Of a DNA stretch of 64,000 nucleotides, positions 28,217-37,179 are shown piece after piece. Position numbers and translations under genes: made by a program. Under the pieces are notes generated by a model, which was given only the letters and a program-made list of their open reading frames with translations, had not been told where the DNA came from and searched no databases. This DNA comes from CAVZCK01 sp963798805 (GTDB taxonomy: Bacteria; Pseudomonadota; Alphaproteobacteria; Rhizobiales; Rhodomicrobiaceae). The stretch spans positions 1,006,075 to 1,070,074 of the forward strand of contig CAWCVC010000002.1 in NCBI GenBank assembly GCA_963798805.1, read 5' to 3'. The number at the start of each line of letters is the position of its first letter. The first letter of the stretch is position 1.

Positions 28217-29137
28217 TCAGCCGCCATTCGCCGCGAGATTGCGCGCCACATTGGCCTTCTGGCGTTCGAACACCTCGCCCAGTGTGAAGTCGCCTTCGTG
28301 CACCGCATAGAGATTGATGTAGATCATCTTGCCGGAAATGAAGGCGACGGCCGAGACGTCGACCTGGGTCTTGGGATCGCCGAACTCCGTGATGATATTC
28401 TGAATCAGGCCGAAATAGCAGGCGTGCTCATCCTGGCCGACAACGCCCAGAAAGCGCACCTCATTCATCTTGGCGCCCTTTAACGCCTCCTCGAAACGCT
28501 GTTTGACCTGCGGCGCGCTCTGGTTGATCAGCTCCCCGCCATTCTGGCGCAGCGTGTTGCACACCGTATCGACATAAGCCTTGGGCGAGCCGTCAACCTT
28601 CTTGTCGAGAAAGGTGAGCGGCACCAGAAACTGGCCGTAGTCACTGAGCGTCTTGCGCTTGCCGGTCCGCCAGGATTTGAGCTGCGAGCAGTCGGCGAAG
28701 GCCCCGAGCATGCGCAGCTCGCCGCGGAAGATCGTTTGCAGGAGGCCGACGAGCCTGGCGTCGCTCGGCTGGGATTCGTCGAGGAAGCAATGGCCAGCGG
28801 GGGGCTCGAGGCCGAGCTTGGCCTCGCCAAGCTTCACCTCGGTGCGGTTCTCGGCATTGCCGAGCGTGGCGGTGATGCTCTGCGCCTTCGTCTCGAGCTG
28901 CTGGGGCGTGGTGGGTGCCGGCGGGCTGGCGCTCGGCTTGCCGATCAAGGCTTCTGCGAAGCTGCGCACATCCTCCTGTGTGACCGGATCGTCCGCCCGG
29001 CTCAGGCTGTCGGCGCTGGTCTGGGCGTGCCCGCTGCTGATAAGTTCCGCACTGCCGAAGAACAGCGCGATGCCCGCCAGAGCGAGCGTAAACCGCTTTG
29101 CCGAGCCATAGCGGCGCCGGTCGATCATCGAGGACAT
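28217..29137 (-). CDS. secreted protein of unknown function
   Basis: 306 residues from ATG 29137. Signal anchor RFTLALAGIALFFGSAELISSGHAQ, then a domain with GHCFLDESQPSDARLVGLLQ, FADCSQLKSWRTGKR, FLVPLTFLDKK, VDTVCNTLRQNGG and LGVVGQDEHACYFGLIQNI. Four Cys residues and the pattern of a helix-sheet sandwich are visible, but I recognise no named family. It follows the left double-hairpin element, transcribed away from it, and ends 19 bases upstream of kdsA, in the same direction. Confidence 0.65.
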   Translation of the reverse strand: MSSMIDRRRYGSAKRFTLALAGIALFFGSAELISSGHAQTSADSLSRADDPVTQEDVRSFAEALIGKPSASPPAPTTPQQLETKAQSITATLGNAENRTEVKLGEAKLGLEPPAGHCFLDESQPSDARLVGLLQTIFRGELRMLGAFADCSQLKSWRTGKRKTLSDYGQFLVPLTFLDKKVDGSPKAYVDTVCNTLRQNGGELINQSAPQVKQRFEEALKGAKMNEVRFLGVVGQDEHACYFGLIQNIITEFGDPKTQVDVSAVAFISGKMIYINLYAVHEGDFTLGEVFERQKANVARNLAANGG

Positions 29138-29325
29138 GTCTTGTTTCCGCCTTGCGATTGCCTCGCCGCACATTATCCCCGATACGGCCCGCCGCCAATA
29201 TCGTGCTGAAAATGTCCATCTTTTGTTCAAAGCGGATTTGCGCAGCGCCGTCCGAAATAAAGAACTGACCGCAAAACCGGACCCTCATACCAAAGGGAGC
29301 TTGATCCGTCAGGCCGTTGCAGCTT

Positions 29326-29492
29326 CACTGGTGTGGCGTCTCGTAATTGCCTTAACATGCCGCGAATCCGAAAAGGCAATTGCGAGACATAAGCCACACT
29401 AGCCTTCTTGAGTCTGCTAGTGTCCTTTGTCTCCGAATTGCCTTCGCGCGTGTGCGGTAGATATAAAGGCAATTCGGAGATGGGACATTAGG
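29326..29492. repeat. double-hairpin element, left copy
   Basis: Two adjacent stem-loops. Hairpin A pairs GGTGTGGCGTCTCGTAATTG(CCTT) with AAGGCAATTGCGAGACATAA(GCCACACTAG). Hairpin B pairs GTCCTTTGTCTCCGAATTGC with GCAATTCGGAGATGGGACAT. The right edge lies 29 bases before the livG-like start codon, so it would be in its promoter or 5' leader. A second copy in opposite orientation lies at 36910-37077, with conserved stems and different loops. Confidence 0.8.
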
Positions 29493-29521
29493 GGCCGGAG
29501 GAAACGTACGCAGGCGCCTGA

Positions 29522-30343
29522 ATGGCCGAAATCCTGGAGATTCGCGACGTGTCGCTGAGCTTCGGCGGCGTGCGCGCGCTCGCTCACGTCAGCCTTGGCG
29601 TGAGACCGGGCGAGCTTTTCTCCATCATCGGCCCGAACGGCGCGGGCAAGACCTCGCTCCTGAATTGCGTTTCAGGACGCTATCGCCCGACCGAAGGCAA
29701 GGTCATCTATAAGGGCGCCGACATCACCCGCCGCCGCCCTGCCGAGCGCGCCAGGCTCGGCATCGGACGCACCTTCCAGAACCTGGCGCTCTTTCACCAT
29801 ATGAGCGTACTCGATAATGTAATGGTCGGCCGCCATCATCTTTTGCGAAACAATTTTCTCACCGGCTCGGTCTATTGGCTGACCGGCGCCCGCCGCGAGG
29901 AATTGCGCCACCGCCGCCGCGTCGAGGAGATCATCGATTTTCTCGATCTGCAGCCGGTGCGCAAGGCGCCCGCCGGCACCCTCTCCTATGGCCTCAGAAA
30001 GCGGGTCGAGCTTGCCCGCGCCATGGCGATCGAGCCGGAGCTGATCCTCTTGGATGAGCCGATGGCCGGTATGAATCTGGAAGAGAAGGAGGACATGGCG
30101 CGCTACATCGTCGACCTGAACGAGGAGTTCGGCATGACGGTGATCATGATCGAGCACGATATGGGCGTGGTCATGGACATCTCGCACCGCGTCGCCGTGC
30201 TGGATTTCGGCCGCAAGATCGCGGAAGGGCTTCCAGAGCAGGTGCTCGCCGATCCGCATGTGAAAGCGGCCTATCTGGGCGAGGAAGACGAAATGCTGGT
30301 CGAGCTCGACGACGCGGCGGCGGTGGCGGAGGCGCGGCCATGA
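29522..30343 (+). CDS. branched-chain amino-acid type ABC transporter ATPase (LivG family)
   Basis: 273 residues. Walker A GPNGAGKTS, Q-loop GRTFQNLALFHHMSVLDNVMVGRHH, signature LSYGLRKRVELARA (variant of LSGGQ), Walker B LILLDEPMAGMN, switch His in MIEHDM. The LivG-specific insertion around LTGSVYWLTGARREEL is present. It ends inside the start of the acyl-CoA ligase gene (ATGA at 30340-30343), so the two are translationally coupled. Confidence 0.9.
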   Translation: MAEILEIRDVSLSFGGVRALAHVSLGVRPGELFSIIGPNGAGKTSLLNCVSGRYRPTEGKVIYKGADITRRRPAERARLGIGRTFQNLALFHHMSVLDNVMVGRHHLLRNNFLTGSVYWLTGARREELRHRRRVEEIIDFLDLQPVRKAPAGTLSYGLRKRVELARAMAIEPELILLDEPMAGMNLEEKEDMARYIVDLNEEFGMTVIMIEHDMGVVMDISHRVAVLDFGRKIAEGLPEQVLADPHVKAAYLGEEDEMLVELDDAAAVAEARP

Positions 30344-32277
30344 ACGCCGAGATCCAGGCGCTCATCGCCGATGCCGACACGCTGCCCAAGCTCCTGCGCC
30401 AACACGCCCGCGAGCATGGCGGGGAGATCGCCCTGCGCGAGAAGGACTTTGGCATCTGGCACATTTGGAGCTGGCGGCGCTATCAGGACCAGGTCCGCGA
30501 TTTCGCCCTCGGCCTCAAGGCACTCGGGATCGGCGAAGGCGATGTCGTCGCGCTGATCGGCGACAACCGGCCGGACTGGGTTTGCGGCGAAATCTCAGCG
30601 CACGCGGTCAAGGCGATGAGCCTCGGCATCTATCGCGACGCGCTCGAGGAGGAGGTCGCCTATCTCATCAATTACGGCGAGGCAAAAGCCGTCTTCGCCG
30701 AGGATGAGGAGCAGGTGGACAAGCTGCTCAATCTGGAGGACCGCATCCCCAGCATCCGCCACATCATCTATTCCGACCCGCGCGGCATGCGCAAATATGA
30801 CGATCCGCGCCTCATATCGGTGGACGCGCTCATCGAAAAGGGGCGCGAGCTGGCCGGACGCGATCCTGAAGCTTTCGACCGCCTCGTCGATGCGACGCGC
30901 GCCGAAGACGTCGCCATCCTCTGCACCACCTCCGGCACCACCGCTAATCCGAAGCTCGCCATGCTAAGCGCCGGTTCGCTCATCCGGCACTGCGCCGCCT
31001 ATCTCGAAGCCGACGACAAAGGCCCGAAGGACGAATATGTCTCCGCCCTGCCCCTGCCCTGGATCATGGAGCAGATCTACGTCTTCGGCAAAGCGCTGAT
31101 CTCGCGGATGAAGGTGAACTTCGTCGAAGAGCCCGAGACCATGATGAATGATTTCCGCGAGATCGCACCGACCTTCGTGCTGTTCGCCCCGCGCGTCTGG
31201 GAAAGCGTCGCCGCCGACGTGCGATCGCGGATCATGGACACATCGCCCTTGAAACGCGCGCTCTACAATTATGGCCTCGCGCGCGGTCTGAAGGCGCTCG
31301 GCAAAGGCCGCCGCTCCTGGCTCGCCGACGCGATCCTGTTCCGCGCCTTGCGCGACCGGCTCGGCTTTACCCGGCTGCGTTCTGCCGCGACCGGCGGCGC
31401 GGCCCTCGGGCCTGACACCTTCCGCTTCTTCCAGGCCATCGGCGTGCCGCTGCGCCAGCTTTACGGCCAGACGGAGCTGCTCGGCGCCTATACCATCCAC
31501 CGGCCGGGCGACATTGATTTCGACAGCGTCGGCTTCGGCTTTGCCGATGTCGAAATCCGCATCGACAAGCCGGACGCCAACGGCGTCGGTGAGGTGGTCA
31601 CCCGCCATCCGAACATGTTCTCCGGCTATTACAAGAACGCGGAGGCGACGGCCGCTGATCTGCACGAGGGCTGGATGCACACCGGTGACGCCGGCTTCTT
31701 CAACGAGGCCGGCCATCTCGTCGTCATCGACCGCATCAAGGATCTCGCCGTGACCGCGCGGGGCGAGCGCTATTCGCCGCAATTCATCGAGAACAAGCTG
31801 AAATTCTCTCCCTTCGTCGCCGAGGCCGTAATCCTCGGGGCGGGCCGCGACTATCTGGCGGCGATGATCTGCATCCGCTATTCGATCGTGTCGAAATGGG
31901 CGGAGAAGAACCGTCTCGCCTTCACCACCTATAGCGATCTCGCCAGCCGTTCGGAGGTCTACGAGCTTTTGCGCAAGGAGGTAGAGGCGGTGAACGCCTC
32001 GCTGCCGCCGGCTCAGAGGATTTCCAAATTCATCCTGCTCTATAAGGAGCTGGACGCCGACGACGGCGAGCTGACCCGTACGCGCAAGGTGCGGCGCGGT
32101 ATCGTCGCCGAGAAATACGGCTCGATCATCGACGCCATCTATTCCGGCCGCCCCTCCATCGACATCGACACCGTCATCCATTTCCAGGACGGCACCACCC
32201 AGCGTATCCAGACCACCCTGCCCGTCGCCGATCTCGCCGCAGCCGCCCCGTCAACAAGCCCCGCGAAAGCCGCCTGA
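30340..32277 (+). CDS. AMP-dependent acyl-CoA ligase within the ABC operon
   Basis: 645 residues, long-chain/bubblegum-type ANL enzyme. Motifs: phosphate loop CTTSGTTANPKLAMLS (the usual GxPKG is here ANPKL), YGQTELLGAYTIH, GWMHTGDAGFF, IDRIKDLAVTARGERYSPQFIENKLKFSP, and the C-terminal catalytic Lys region DDGELTRTRKVRRG. It converts a carboxylic acid to its CoA ester. Its place between the ATPase and permease genes suggests the importer carries a carboxylic acid that is trapped as CoA ester. The acid cannot be named from the sequence. Confidence 0.88.
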   Translation: MNAEIQALIADADTLPKLLRQHAREHGGEIALREKDFGIWHIWSWRRYQDQVRDFALGLKALGIGEGDVVALIGDNRPDWVCGEISAHAVKAMSLGIYRDALEEEVAYLINYGEAKAVFAEDEEQVDKLLNLEDRIPSIRHIIYSDPRGMRKYDDPRLISVDALIEKGRELAGRDPEAFDRLVDATRAEDVAILCTTSGTTANPKLAMLSAGSLIRHCAAYLEADDKGPKDEYVSALPLPWIMEQIYVFGKALISRMKVNFVEEPETMMNDFREIAPTFVLFAPRVWESVAADVRSRIMDTSPLKRALYNYGLARGLKALGKGRRSWLADAILFRALRDRLGFTRLRSAATGGAALGPDTFRFFQAIGVPLRQLYGQTELLGAYTIHRPGDIDFDSVGFGFADVEIRIDKPDANGVGEVVTRHPNMFSGYYKNAEATAADLHEGWMHTGDAGFFNEAGHLVVIDRIKDLAVTARGERYSPQFIENKLKFSPFVAEAVILGAGRDYLAAMICIRYSIVSKWAEKNRLAFTTYSDLASRSEVYELLRKEVEAVNASLPPAQRISKFILLYKELDADDGELTRTRKVRRGIVAEKYGSIIDAIYSGRPSIDIDTVIHFQDGTTQRIQTTLPVADLAAAAPSTSPAKAA

Positions 32278-32282
32278 CGCCC

Positions 32283-33176
32283 ATGCACGATACGCTTCTC
32301 CTGCAGTTCATCATCAACGGGCTGATCGTCGGCGCGCTTTACGGCGTCGTCGCCATGTCCTTCGTACTGATCTACAAGGCGAGCCAGGTCGTCAATTTCG
32401 CGCAGGGCGAGTTCCTGCTGATCGGGGCCTGGACCTGCTGGTGGCTGATCACCGCGCATCAGGTGCCGTTCGTGTGGGCGATGCTGCTCACCTTCGTCTT
32501 CATGGTGATCTTCGGCGTGCTCTTGCAGGTGGTGGTGCTGCGCCCGCTGATCGGCGAGCCGATTATCTCGGTGATCATGGTGACGATCGGCCTCTCTATC
32601 GTCTTCCAGGCGCTGATGAAATGGATGTTCGGCGTCTTCGCCCAGCCATTCCCGCCGGTATTCAAGACGCAGCAGATCGACATCGCCGGCGTGCAGATCC
32701 AGACGATCTATCTCTTGAGCCTCGGCATCTCGCTCCTCTTGATGGCGGGCTTTGCCATCTTCTTTAAATATTCGAAATACGGCCTCGCCATGCGCGCCAC
32801 CGCCTTCGACCAGCAGGTGGCGCAGTCGCTCGGCATTTCGGTGAAGAACGTCTTCGCCATGGCCTGGGCGATCTCGGCGGTGGTGTCCTCGGTCGCCGGG
32901 ATCGTCGTCGGCATCGTCAACGGCGTCTCCTCGGCGCTGTCCTTCTACGGCATCAAGGTGTTCCCGGCCGTGATCGTTGGCGGGCTCGACAGCATCCTCG
33001 GCGCCGTGCTCGGCGGGCTGATCATCGGCCTTCTTGAAAACCTCTCGGAATATGTCGACGGCCAGTTTCTGCATTGGGGCAATCTCTACGAGATCGCGCC
33101 GTTCTACGTGCTGATCATCATCCTGATGATCAAGCCTTATGGTCTCTTCGGCACGAAGGACATTGAGAGGGTTTAG
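32283..33176 (+). CDS. branched-chain amino-acid type ABC permease (LivH family)
   Basis: 297 residues with about eight membrane helices. LLQFIINGLIVGALYGVVAM and SFVLIYKASQVVNFAQGEFLLIGAW are the LivH signature. The EAA-like cytoplasmic loop AMRATAFDQQVAQSLGISVKNVFAMAWAIS and AVIVGGLDSILGAVLGGLIIGLLE follow. It starts five bases after the ligase gene. Confidence 0.92.
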   Translation: MHDTLLLQFIINGLIVGALYGVVAMSFVLIYKASQVVNFAQGEFLLIGAWTCWWLITAHQVPFVWAMLLTFVFMVIFGVLLQVVVLRPLIGEPIISVIMVTIGLSIVFQALMKWMFGVFAQPFPPVFKTQQIDIAGVQIQTIYLLSLGISLLLMAGFAIFFKYSKYGLAMRATAFDQQVAQSLGISVKNVFAMAWAISAVVSSVAGIVVGIVNGVSSALSFYGIKVFPAVIVGGLDSILGAVLGGLIIGLLENLSEYVDGQFLHWGNLYEIAPFYVLIIILMIKPYGLFGTKDIERV

Positions 33177-33222
33177 GCGATGAGACGGAGCTGATCAGGA
33201 TGGCTGCGCTATGACATACTTC

Positions 33223-33328
33223 GTCGCCCTAGCCATCAGTGCCGAGGCCCATTGGCCTAACCGTTCGGCTTTGCATCTGCGAGAGGCTAATGGACCCCAG
33301 CGCGGCGCGTTGCGCCGTCCGGGGCGAC
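33223..33328. repeat. GTCGCCCCGG palindromic repeat, degenerate copy d
   Basis: GTCGCCCTAGCC...GGCCTAACCG on the left and GTCCGGGGCGAC on the right, within the 202-base gap between livH-like and livM-like genes. The outer arms are partly decayed compared with copies a-c. Confidence 0.45.
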
Positions 33329-33378
33329 AACAGGATACGGCGTCCACAGATCTCAAACCTGAGGCGAAGAGCTGATCC

Positions 33379-34452
33379 ATGGCGATGCAAAGCCTCATCC
33401 CGGCCGGCGAATTCAAGACCAGCTACGCGGCCGACACCACCATCTTCCCGACGGTCACCAGCCGCAATGTCGCCGTCGCTTCCATCATCCTTATCTGCTT
33501 CGCGCCGCTCGTTTTCGACCGCTATGTCCTCAGCCTGATGATCCAGATCGGCTATCTGTCGATCGCGGCGCTCGGCCTCAACATCCTCGTCGGCTTCACC
33601 GGCCAGATCTCTATCGGCCATTCCGCCTTTTTCGGTTTCGGCGCCTTCTCCTCAGCCTTCGTCAGCAACAATTACGGCGTGCCGGTCGCGCTCGCTATCC
33701 CCATCGCCGGGCTTATGACGACGGCGGTCGGCCTCGTTTTCGGCCTGCCGGCCGCGCGGCTGAAGGGCCTTTACCTCGCCATCGCCACGCTCGCCGCGCA
33801 GTACATCCTGCAGGATTTCTTCGCCCGCGCGAACTGGTTCTCCGGCGGCGTCTCCGGCACGGTCGCCGCGCCGTTTTCACTCTTCGGCTACGCCTTCGAC
33901 ACCGATGCCCGCTATTTCTACGTCGTCCTCGCTTACCTGATCGTCTGCTTCATCCTGGCGACCAATCTGATGCGCTCGCGCGACGGTCGTGCCCTCATCG
34001 CCGTGCGCGACCATTATCTCTCCGCCGAGATGATGGGCATCAATCTCACCAAATACCGCACGCTCTCCTTTGGCATCTCCGCCTTCTTCGCCGGCATCGG
34101 CGGCGCGCTCTACGGCCATTATCTGCAATATGTCTCGGTCGAAGGCTTCACCATCCTGTTCTCCATCCAGTTCCTCGGCATGATCATCATCGGCGGGCTG
34201 GGCTCGATCATGGGCACCATCATGGGGACCGCCTTCATGGTGATCCTGCCCGAAGCGATGGAGTGGCTGACATCGAGCCTGGCCGGCACGCCGCTCGATC
34301 ACGCTCTCGGCCTCAAGAACAACCTATCCTATCTGCGCGAGATGGCGATCGGCGCCGTCATCATCCTGTTCCTGATCTTCGAGCCGGACGGCCTCGCCCA
34401 TCGCTGGAAGCAGATCAAAGCCTATTGGAAGCTTTATCCATTCTCGCATTAA
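33379..34452 (+). CDS. branched-chain amino-acid type ABC permease (LivM family)
   Basis: 357 residues, with a polar N-terminus and about ten membrane helices. IGYLSIAALGLNILVGFTGQISIGHSAFFGFGAF is the LivM signature, followed by GLPAARLKGLYLAIATLAAQYILQ, the loop SRDGRALIAVRDHYLSAEMMGINLTKYRTLSFGISAFFAGIGGALYGH and IIIGGLGSIMGTIMGTAF. Forms the translocation pore with LivH. Confidence 0.92.
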   Translation: MAMQSLIPAGEFKTSYAADTTIFPTVTSRNVAVASIILICFAPLVFDRYVLSLMIQIGYLSIAALGLNILVGFTGQISIGHSAFFGFGAFSSAFVSNNYGVPVALAIPIAGLMTTAVGLVFGLPAARLKGLYLAIATLAAQYILQDFFARANWFSGGVSGTVAAPFSLFGYAFDTDARYFYVVLAYLIVCFILATNLMRSRDGRALIAVRDHYLSAEMMGINLTKYRTLSFGISAFFAGIGGALYGHYLQYVSVEGFTILFSIQFLGMIIIGGLGSIMGTIMGTAFMVILPEAMEWLTSSLAGTPLDHALGLKNNLSYLREMAIGAVIILFLIFEPDGLAHRWKQIKAYWKLYPFSH

Positions 34453-34570
34453 GCCTGGAACGCAGCCGGGGCGCTGTGCAAATCTGCCTGGGGAAGAGTA
34501 ACAGAGCGCATTGTGCAGGTGCAGGACACGTGCCAAAACTCCGGCTCGTTTGGCATCAGGGGGGAGTGGA

Positions 34571-35416
34571 ATGCTTGCCAGATTGTGCCACGCGGCGGTC
34601 GTCGCAGCACTCGTGTCTTTGTCGTTCGCACCAGTATCGCATGCTCAGGAGCAGCCAGGCTCAGGCGCCGCGAATGTGGACGGCTACAAGCCGCCGGCGC
34701 GCTTCATCGCCAAGGAAGAATACAAAGCCCGGCAAACCGCGCCTTCCAAGCACGAAGCCAGCCTAAAGACCATTGGGCTGGTCTCACTGCTCGGCGACGC
34801 CGCAACCGTGAAGAAGGTCGGCGTCATGGTGTTCGGCAACGAGCTCCATGAAGTGCCGATCCCGAGCTGGAAACTCGACGAGCAGGTCGGCGGGCTCGTT
34901 CAGCAGATGTTGAAGAAGACTTTCCGGATCAAGACCATACCTGTTCCGGCCGAGGCTTTCGACAAGTTCAACGCGGGGAGCTTCTTGCTCAAGAGCTATG
35001 ACGACGAGCTGCTCAAATTCCTCTCCGGCTATCTCGGCACGCAGCATTGCGACTATTATCTGCTCGTCTTGCCTGCCTTCGACCGCGTCGGCACGACCAA
35101 CCAGGAGGTTGGCGGCGTCGGCGTTCTGCGCCTGGAAAGCGTCTTCAACTCCAACCCGGAATATATCTACGCGTTTTACCGGCTGGCCGCCCTCGATGGC
35201 CATCTCAAGCCGTTGCGCGCCGAATCGGATTTCGACGTGAAGCTCACCCTTATGCCGGATGTCCTCAGGGGGCCGAACTACAAGATGAAGGATGGCGAAA
35301 GGCTTCCCGAAGACGCGAACGCCGCCATCGCCGACCCGCGCACGCATCGAATCGTCTGGGATCTGCTCAAGCAGAGTTTGGAGAAGACGCTGCCGAAGCT
35401 CTTCGCCACGAGCTGA
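34571..35416 (+). CDS. secreted protein of unknown function inside the transporter operon
   Basis: 281 residues from ATG 34571 (GGGGAG just upstream). Signal peptide LARLCHAAVVAALVSLSFAPVSHAQ; mature part with IGLVSLLGDAATVKKVGVMVFGNELHEVPI, WKLDEQVGGLVQQMLKKTFRIKTIPV, LGTQHCDYYLLVLPAFDRVG and LRLESVFNSNPEYIYAFYRLAALDG. One cysteine. It lies between the permease and the binding-protein genes in the same direction, so a role in substrate capture or envelope coupling is possible, but I recognise no family. Confidence 0.7.
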   Translation: MLARLCHAAVVAALVSLSFAPVSHAQEQPGSGAANVDGYKPPARFIAKEEYKARQTAPSKHEASLKTIGLVSLLGDAATVKKVGVMVFGNELHEVPIPSWKLDEQVGGLVQQMLKKTFRIKTIPVPAEAFDKFNAGSFLLKSYDDELLKFLSGYLGTQHCDYYLLVLPAFDRVGTTNQEVGGVGVLRLESVFNSNPEYIYAFYRLAALDGHLKPLRAESDFDVKLTLMPDVLRGPNYKMKDGERLPEDANAAIADPRTHRIVWDLLKQSLEKTLPKLFATS

Positions 35417-35513
35417 CCGCCATCCGGATTGGCCCCATCCCTTAAGAGCATTGAGCACGACATCGCATTTGCTTAAGTTATGGGACCATAACAAGACCCT
35501 GGGAGGAGACTTT

Positions 35514-36788
35514 ATGAAGATTCTGGCATTCGTCAGCATGACCGCTGTTGCCGCAATGGCGGGAACGGCCGCTTTCGCCGGTGACATTCCCGTCGGCCAT
35601 CTCGCCGACAAGAGCGGGCCGACATCGGATGTCGGCGTGCCCTATGCGCAGGGTGTCGCCGATGCCCTGGCCTATGTGAATTCGAAGGGCGGCATCGGCG
35701 GCAGCAAGATGGCGGTCGATACGGTCGACTACGGTTACAAGGTGCCGCAGGCCGTCGCGCAATATAAGAAATGGTCGGAAGGCGCCTCCAAGGTCGCCGC
35801 GATCCAGGGCTGGGGAACCGCCGATACCGAGGCTCTGATCGGCTTCGTCAGCAAGGACGAGATCCCTTACTACTCCGCTTCCTATTCCGCCGCGCTGACG
35901 GATCCGACCGGCAAGAGCGGCAAGGCCAAGGCCGCGCCCTATAATTTCTTCTACGGGCCGAGCTATTCGGACGCGCTGCGGGCGCTGCTTACCTGGGCAG
36001 CCGCGGACTGGAAGGCGAAGGGCGGCAAGGGCAAGCCGAAATTCGTGCATATGGGCGCCAATCACCCCTATCCGAATTCGCCCAAGGCGGCCGGCGAGGC
36101 CATGGCCAAGGAGCTCGGCTTCGAGGTATTGCCGCCGGTGCAGTTCGGCATGACGCCGGGCGACTACACCGCACAGTGCCTGACCATCAAGGATGCCGGC
36201 GCCAACTACGCCTATCTTGCCAACACCGCCGGCTCGAATATTTCGGTTATCAAGGCCTGCAAGACAGCGGGCGTCAAAGTCCAATTCATGGGCAATGTCT
36301 GGGGCATGGACGAGAACGCCGCCAAGGCCGCGGGCGAAGCCGCCAACGGCGTGGTCTTCCCGGTGCGCACCGGCATCATCTGGAACGGCGATGCGCCGGG
36401 CATGGCGACCTTGAAGCAGATCTCGGCAGTCTCTGGCGACGCCAACACCTACCGCCCCGTCCATTATCTCGCGGGCGTCTGCTCGGCGATGTACATGGTG
36501 GAGGCCATGGAATGGGCAGCCAAGAATGGCGGCGTCACCGGCCCGAACGTGCAGAAGGGCATGTATCAGAAGAAGGACTGGGTGCCGGCCGGCATGGACG
36601 GCGTCTGCCTGCCCTCGACCTGGACGCCGGAAGACCATCGCGGCTTGATGAGCGTCAACATCTACCGGATGAATGTCAGCGGTTCGACCGAAGCGCCCGT
36701 TGCCGATCTGGTTAAGAACGGCACGATCAAGATCGAGAAGGTCGAGACCATCAAGCTCGAGCGCAAGCCCGATACGCTCGGCTGGTAA
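35514..36788 (+). CDS. periplasmic substrate-binding protein of the branched-chain amino-acid (LivK) type
   Basis: 424 residues from ATG 35514 with GGGAGGAG upstream. Signal peptide MKILAFVSMTAVAAMAGTAAFA. Type I periplasmic-binding fold: IPVGHLADKSGPTSDVGVPYAQGVADALAYVNSKGGIGGSKM, VAAIQGWGTADTEALIGFVSKDEIPYYSASYSAALTDP, FVHMGANHPYPNSPKAAGEAMAKELGFEVL, MTPGDYTAQCLTIKDAGANYAYL. This subfamily often goes with CoA-ligase-containing operons and aromatic or other carboxylic-acid uptake. The ligand is not predictable here. Confidence 0.9.
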   Translation: MKILAFVSMTAVAAMAGTAAFAGDIPVGHLADKSGPTSDVGVPYAQGVADALAYVNSKGGIGGSKMAVDTVDYGYKVPQAVAQYKKWSEGASKVAAIQGWGTADTEALIGFVSKDEIPYYSASYSAALTDPTGKSGKAKAAPYNFFYGPSYSDALRALLTWAAADWKAKGGKGKPKFVHMGANHPYPNSPKAAGEAMAKELGFEVLPPVQFGMTPGDYTAQCLTIKDAGANYAYLANTAGSNISVIKACKTAGVKVQFMGNVWGMDENAAKAAGEAANGVVFPVRTGIIWNGDAPGMATLKQISAVSGDANTYRPVHYLAGVCSAMYMVEAMEWAAKNGGVTGPNVQKGMYQKKDWVPAGMDGVCLPSTWTPEDHRGLMSVNIYRMNVSGSTEAPVADLVKNGTIKIEKVETIKLERKPDTLGW

Positions 36789-36841
36789 TGTTCGCGCCCT
36801 CTCCCCTCGGAGACCTCCCGCGAAACGCACGAGCCTGTTAA

Positions 36842-36888
36842 CTCGTCGTCCCGGAAACGCCGCAGGCGTTATCCGGGATCTACTCGCA
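36842..36888. repeat. short CCCGG hairpin repeat, copy e
   Basis: GTCGTCCCGGAAACGCCGC-AGGCGTTATCCGGGATCTACTCGC forms a stem (TCCCGGA/ATCCGGGA) with the inner pair AACGCC/GGCGTT. It shares the TACTCGC end with the longer repeats and lies directly left of the right double-hairpin element. Confidence 0.5.
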
Positions 36889-36909
36889 AAGCTGCACACA
36901 CGGCGCGAG

Positions 36910-37077
36910 CTGGTGTCCCGTCTCCGAATTGCCGACCAATTTGCCGCAACCACTTCCGGCAATTCGGAGACAAAGGGACACTAGAACACTCAAAGTTTCC
37001 AGTGTGGCTTATATCTCGCAATTGCCTTGTCGAGACCGCCGCGAGGGGGGAGGCAATTGCGAGACGCCACACTGGTG
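36910..37077. repeat. double-hairpin element, right copy (inverted)
   Basis: Reverse-complement layout of the element at 29326-29492. Hairpin B' pairs GTCCCGTCTCCGAATTGCC with GGCAATTCGGAGACAAAGGG. Hairpin A' pairs AGTGTGGCTTATATCTCGCA(ATTGCC) with GGCAATTGCGAGACGCCACA. Stems match the left copy nearly base for base while the loops do not, which indicates that the paired structure is what has been kept. It lies between the binding-protein gene and the LivF-type ATPase gene. Confidence 0.8.
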
Positions 37078-37080
37078 ATG

Positions 37081-37116
37081 CGAGTAGGCCCCGGATCAAG
37101 TCCGGGGCGACGACGA
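37081..37116. repeat. GCCCCGGA/TCCGGGGC hairpin repeat, copy f
   Basis: Perfect 8-bp stem GCCCCGGA-TCAAG-TCCGGGGC (37088-37108) with CGAGTAG before and GACGACG after: the minimal, inverted form of the copy a-d family. A further half copy (GTCGTCGCCCCGGAAGCCCG) lies at 38040. Confidence 0.55.
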
Positions 37117-37179
37117 TGAGGTTTCGCGGAGAACTCCGTGGGGGGAGGCGTCAATCCTTCTCCGCCGGGAGACGCCCCA

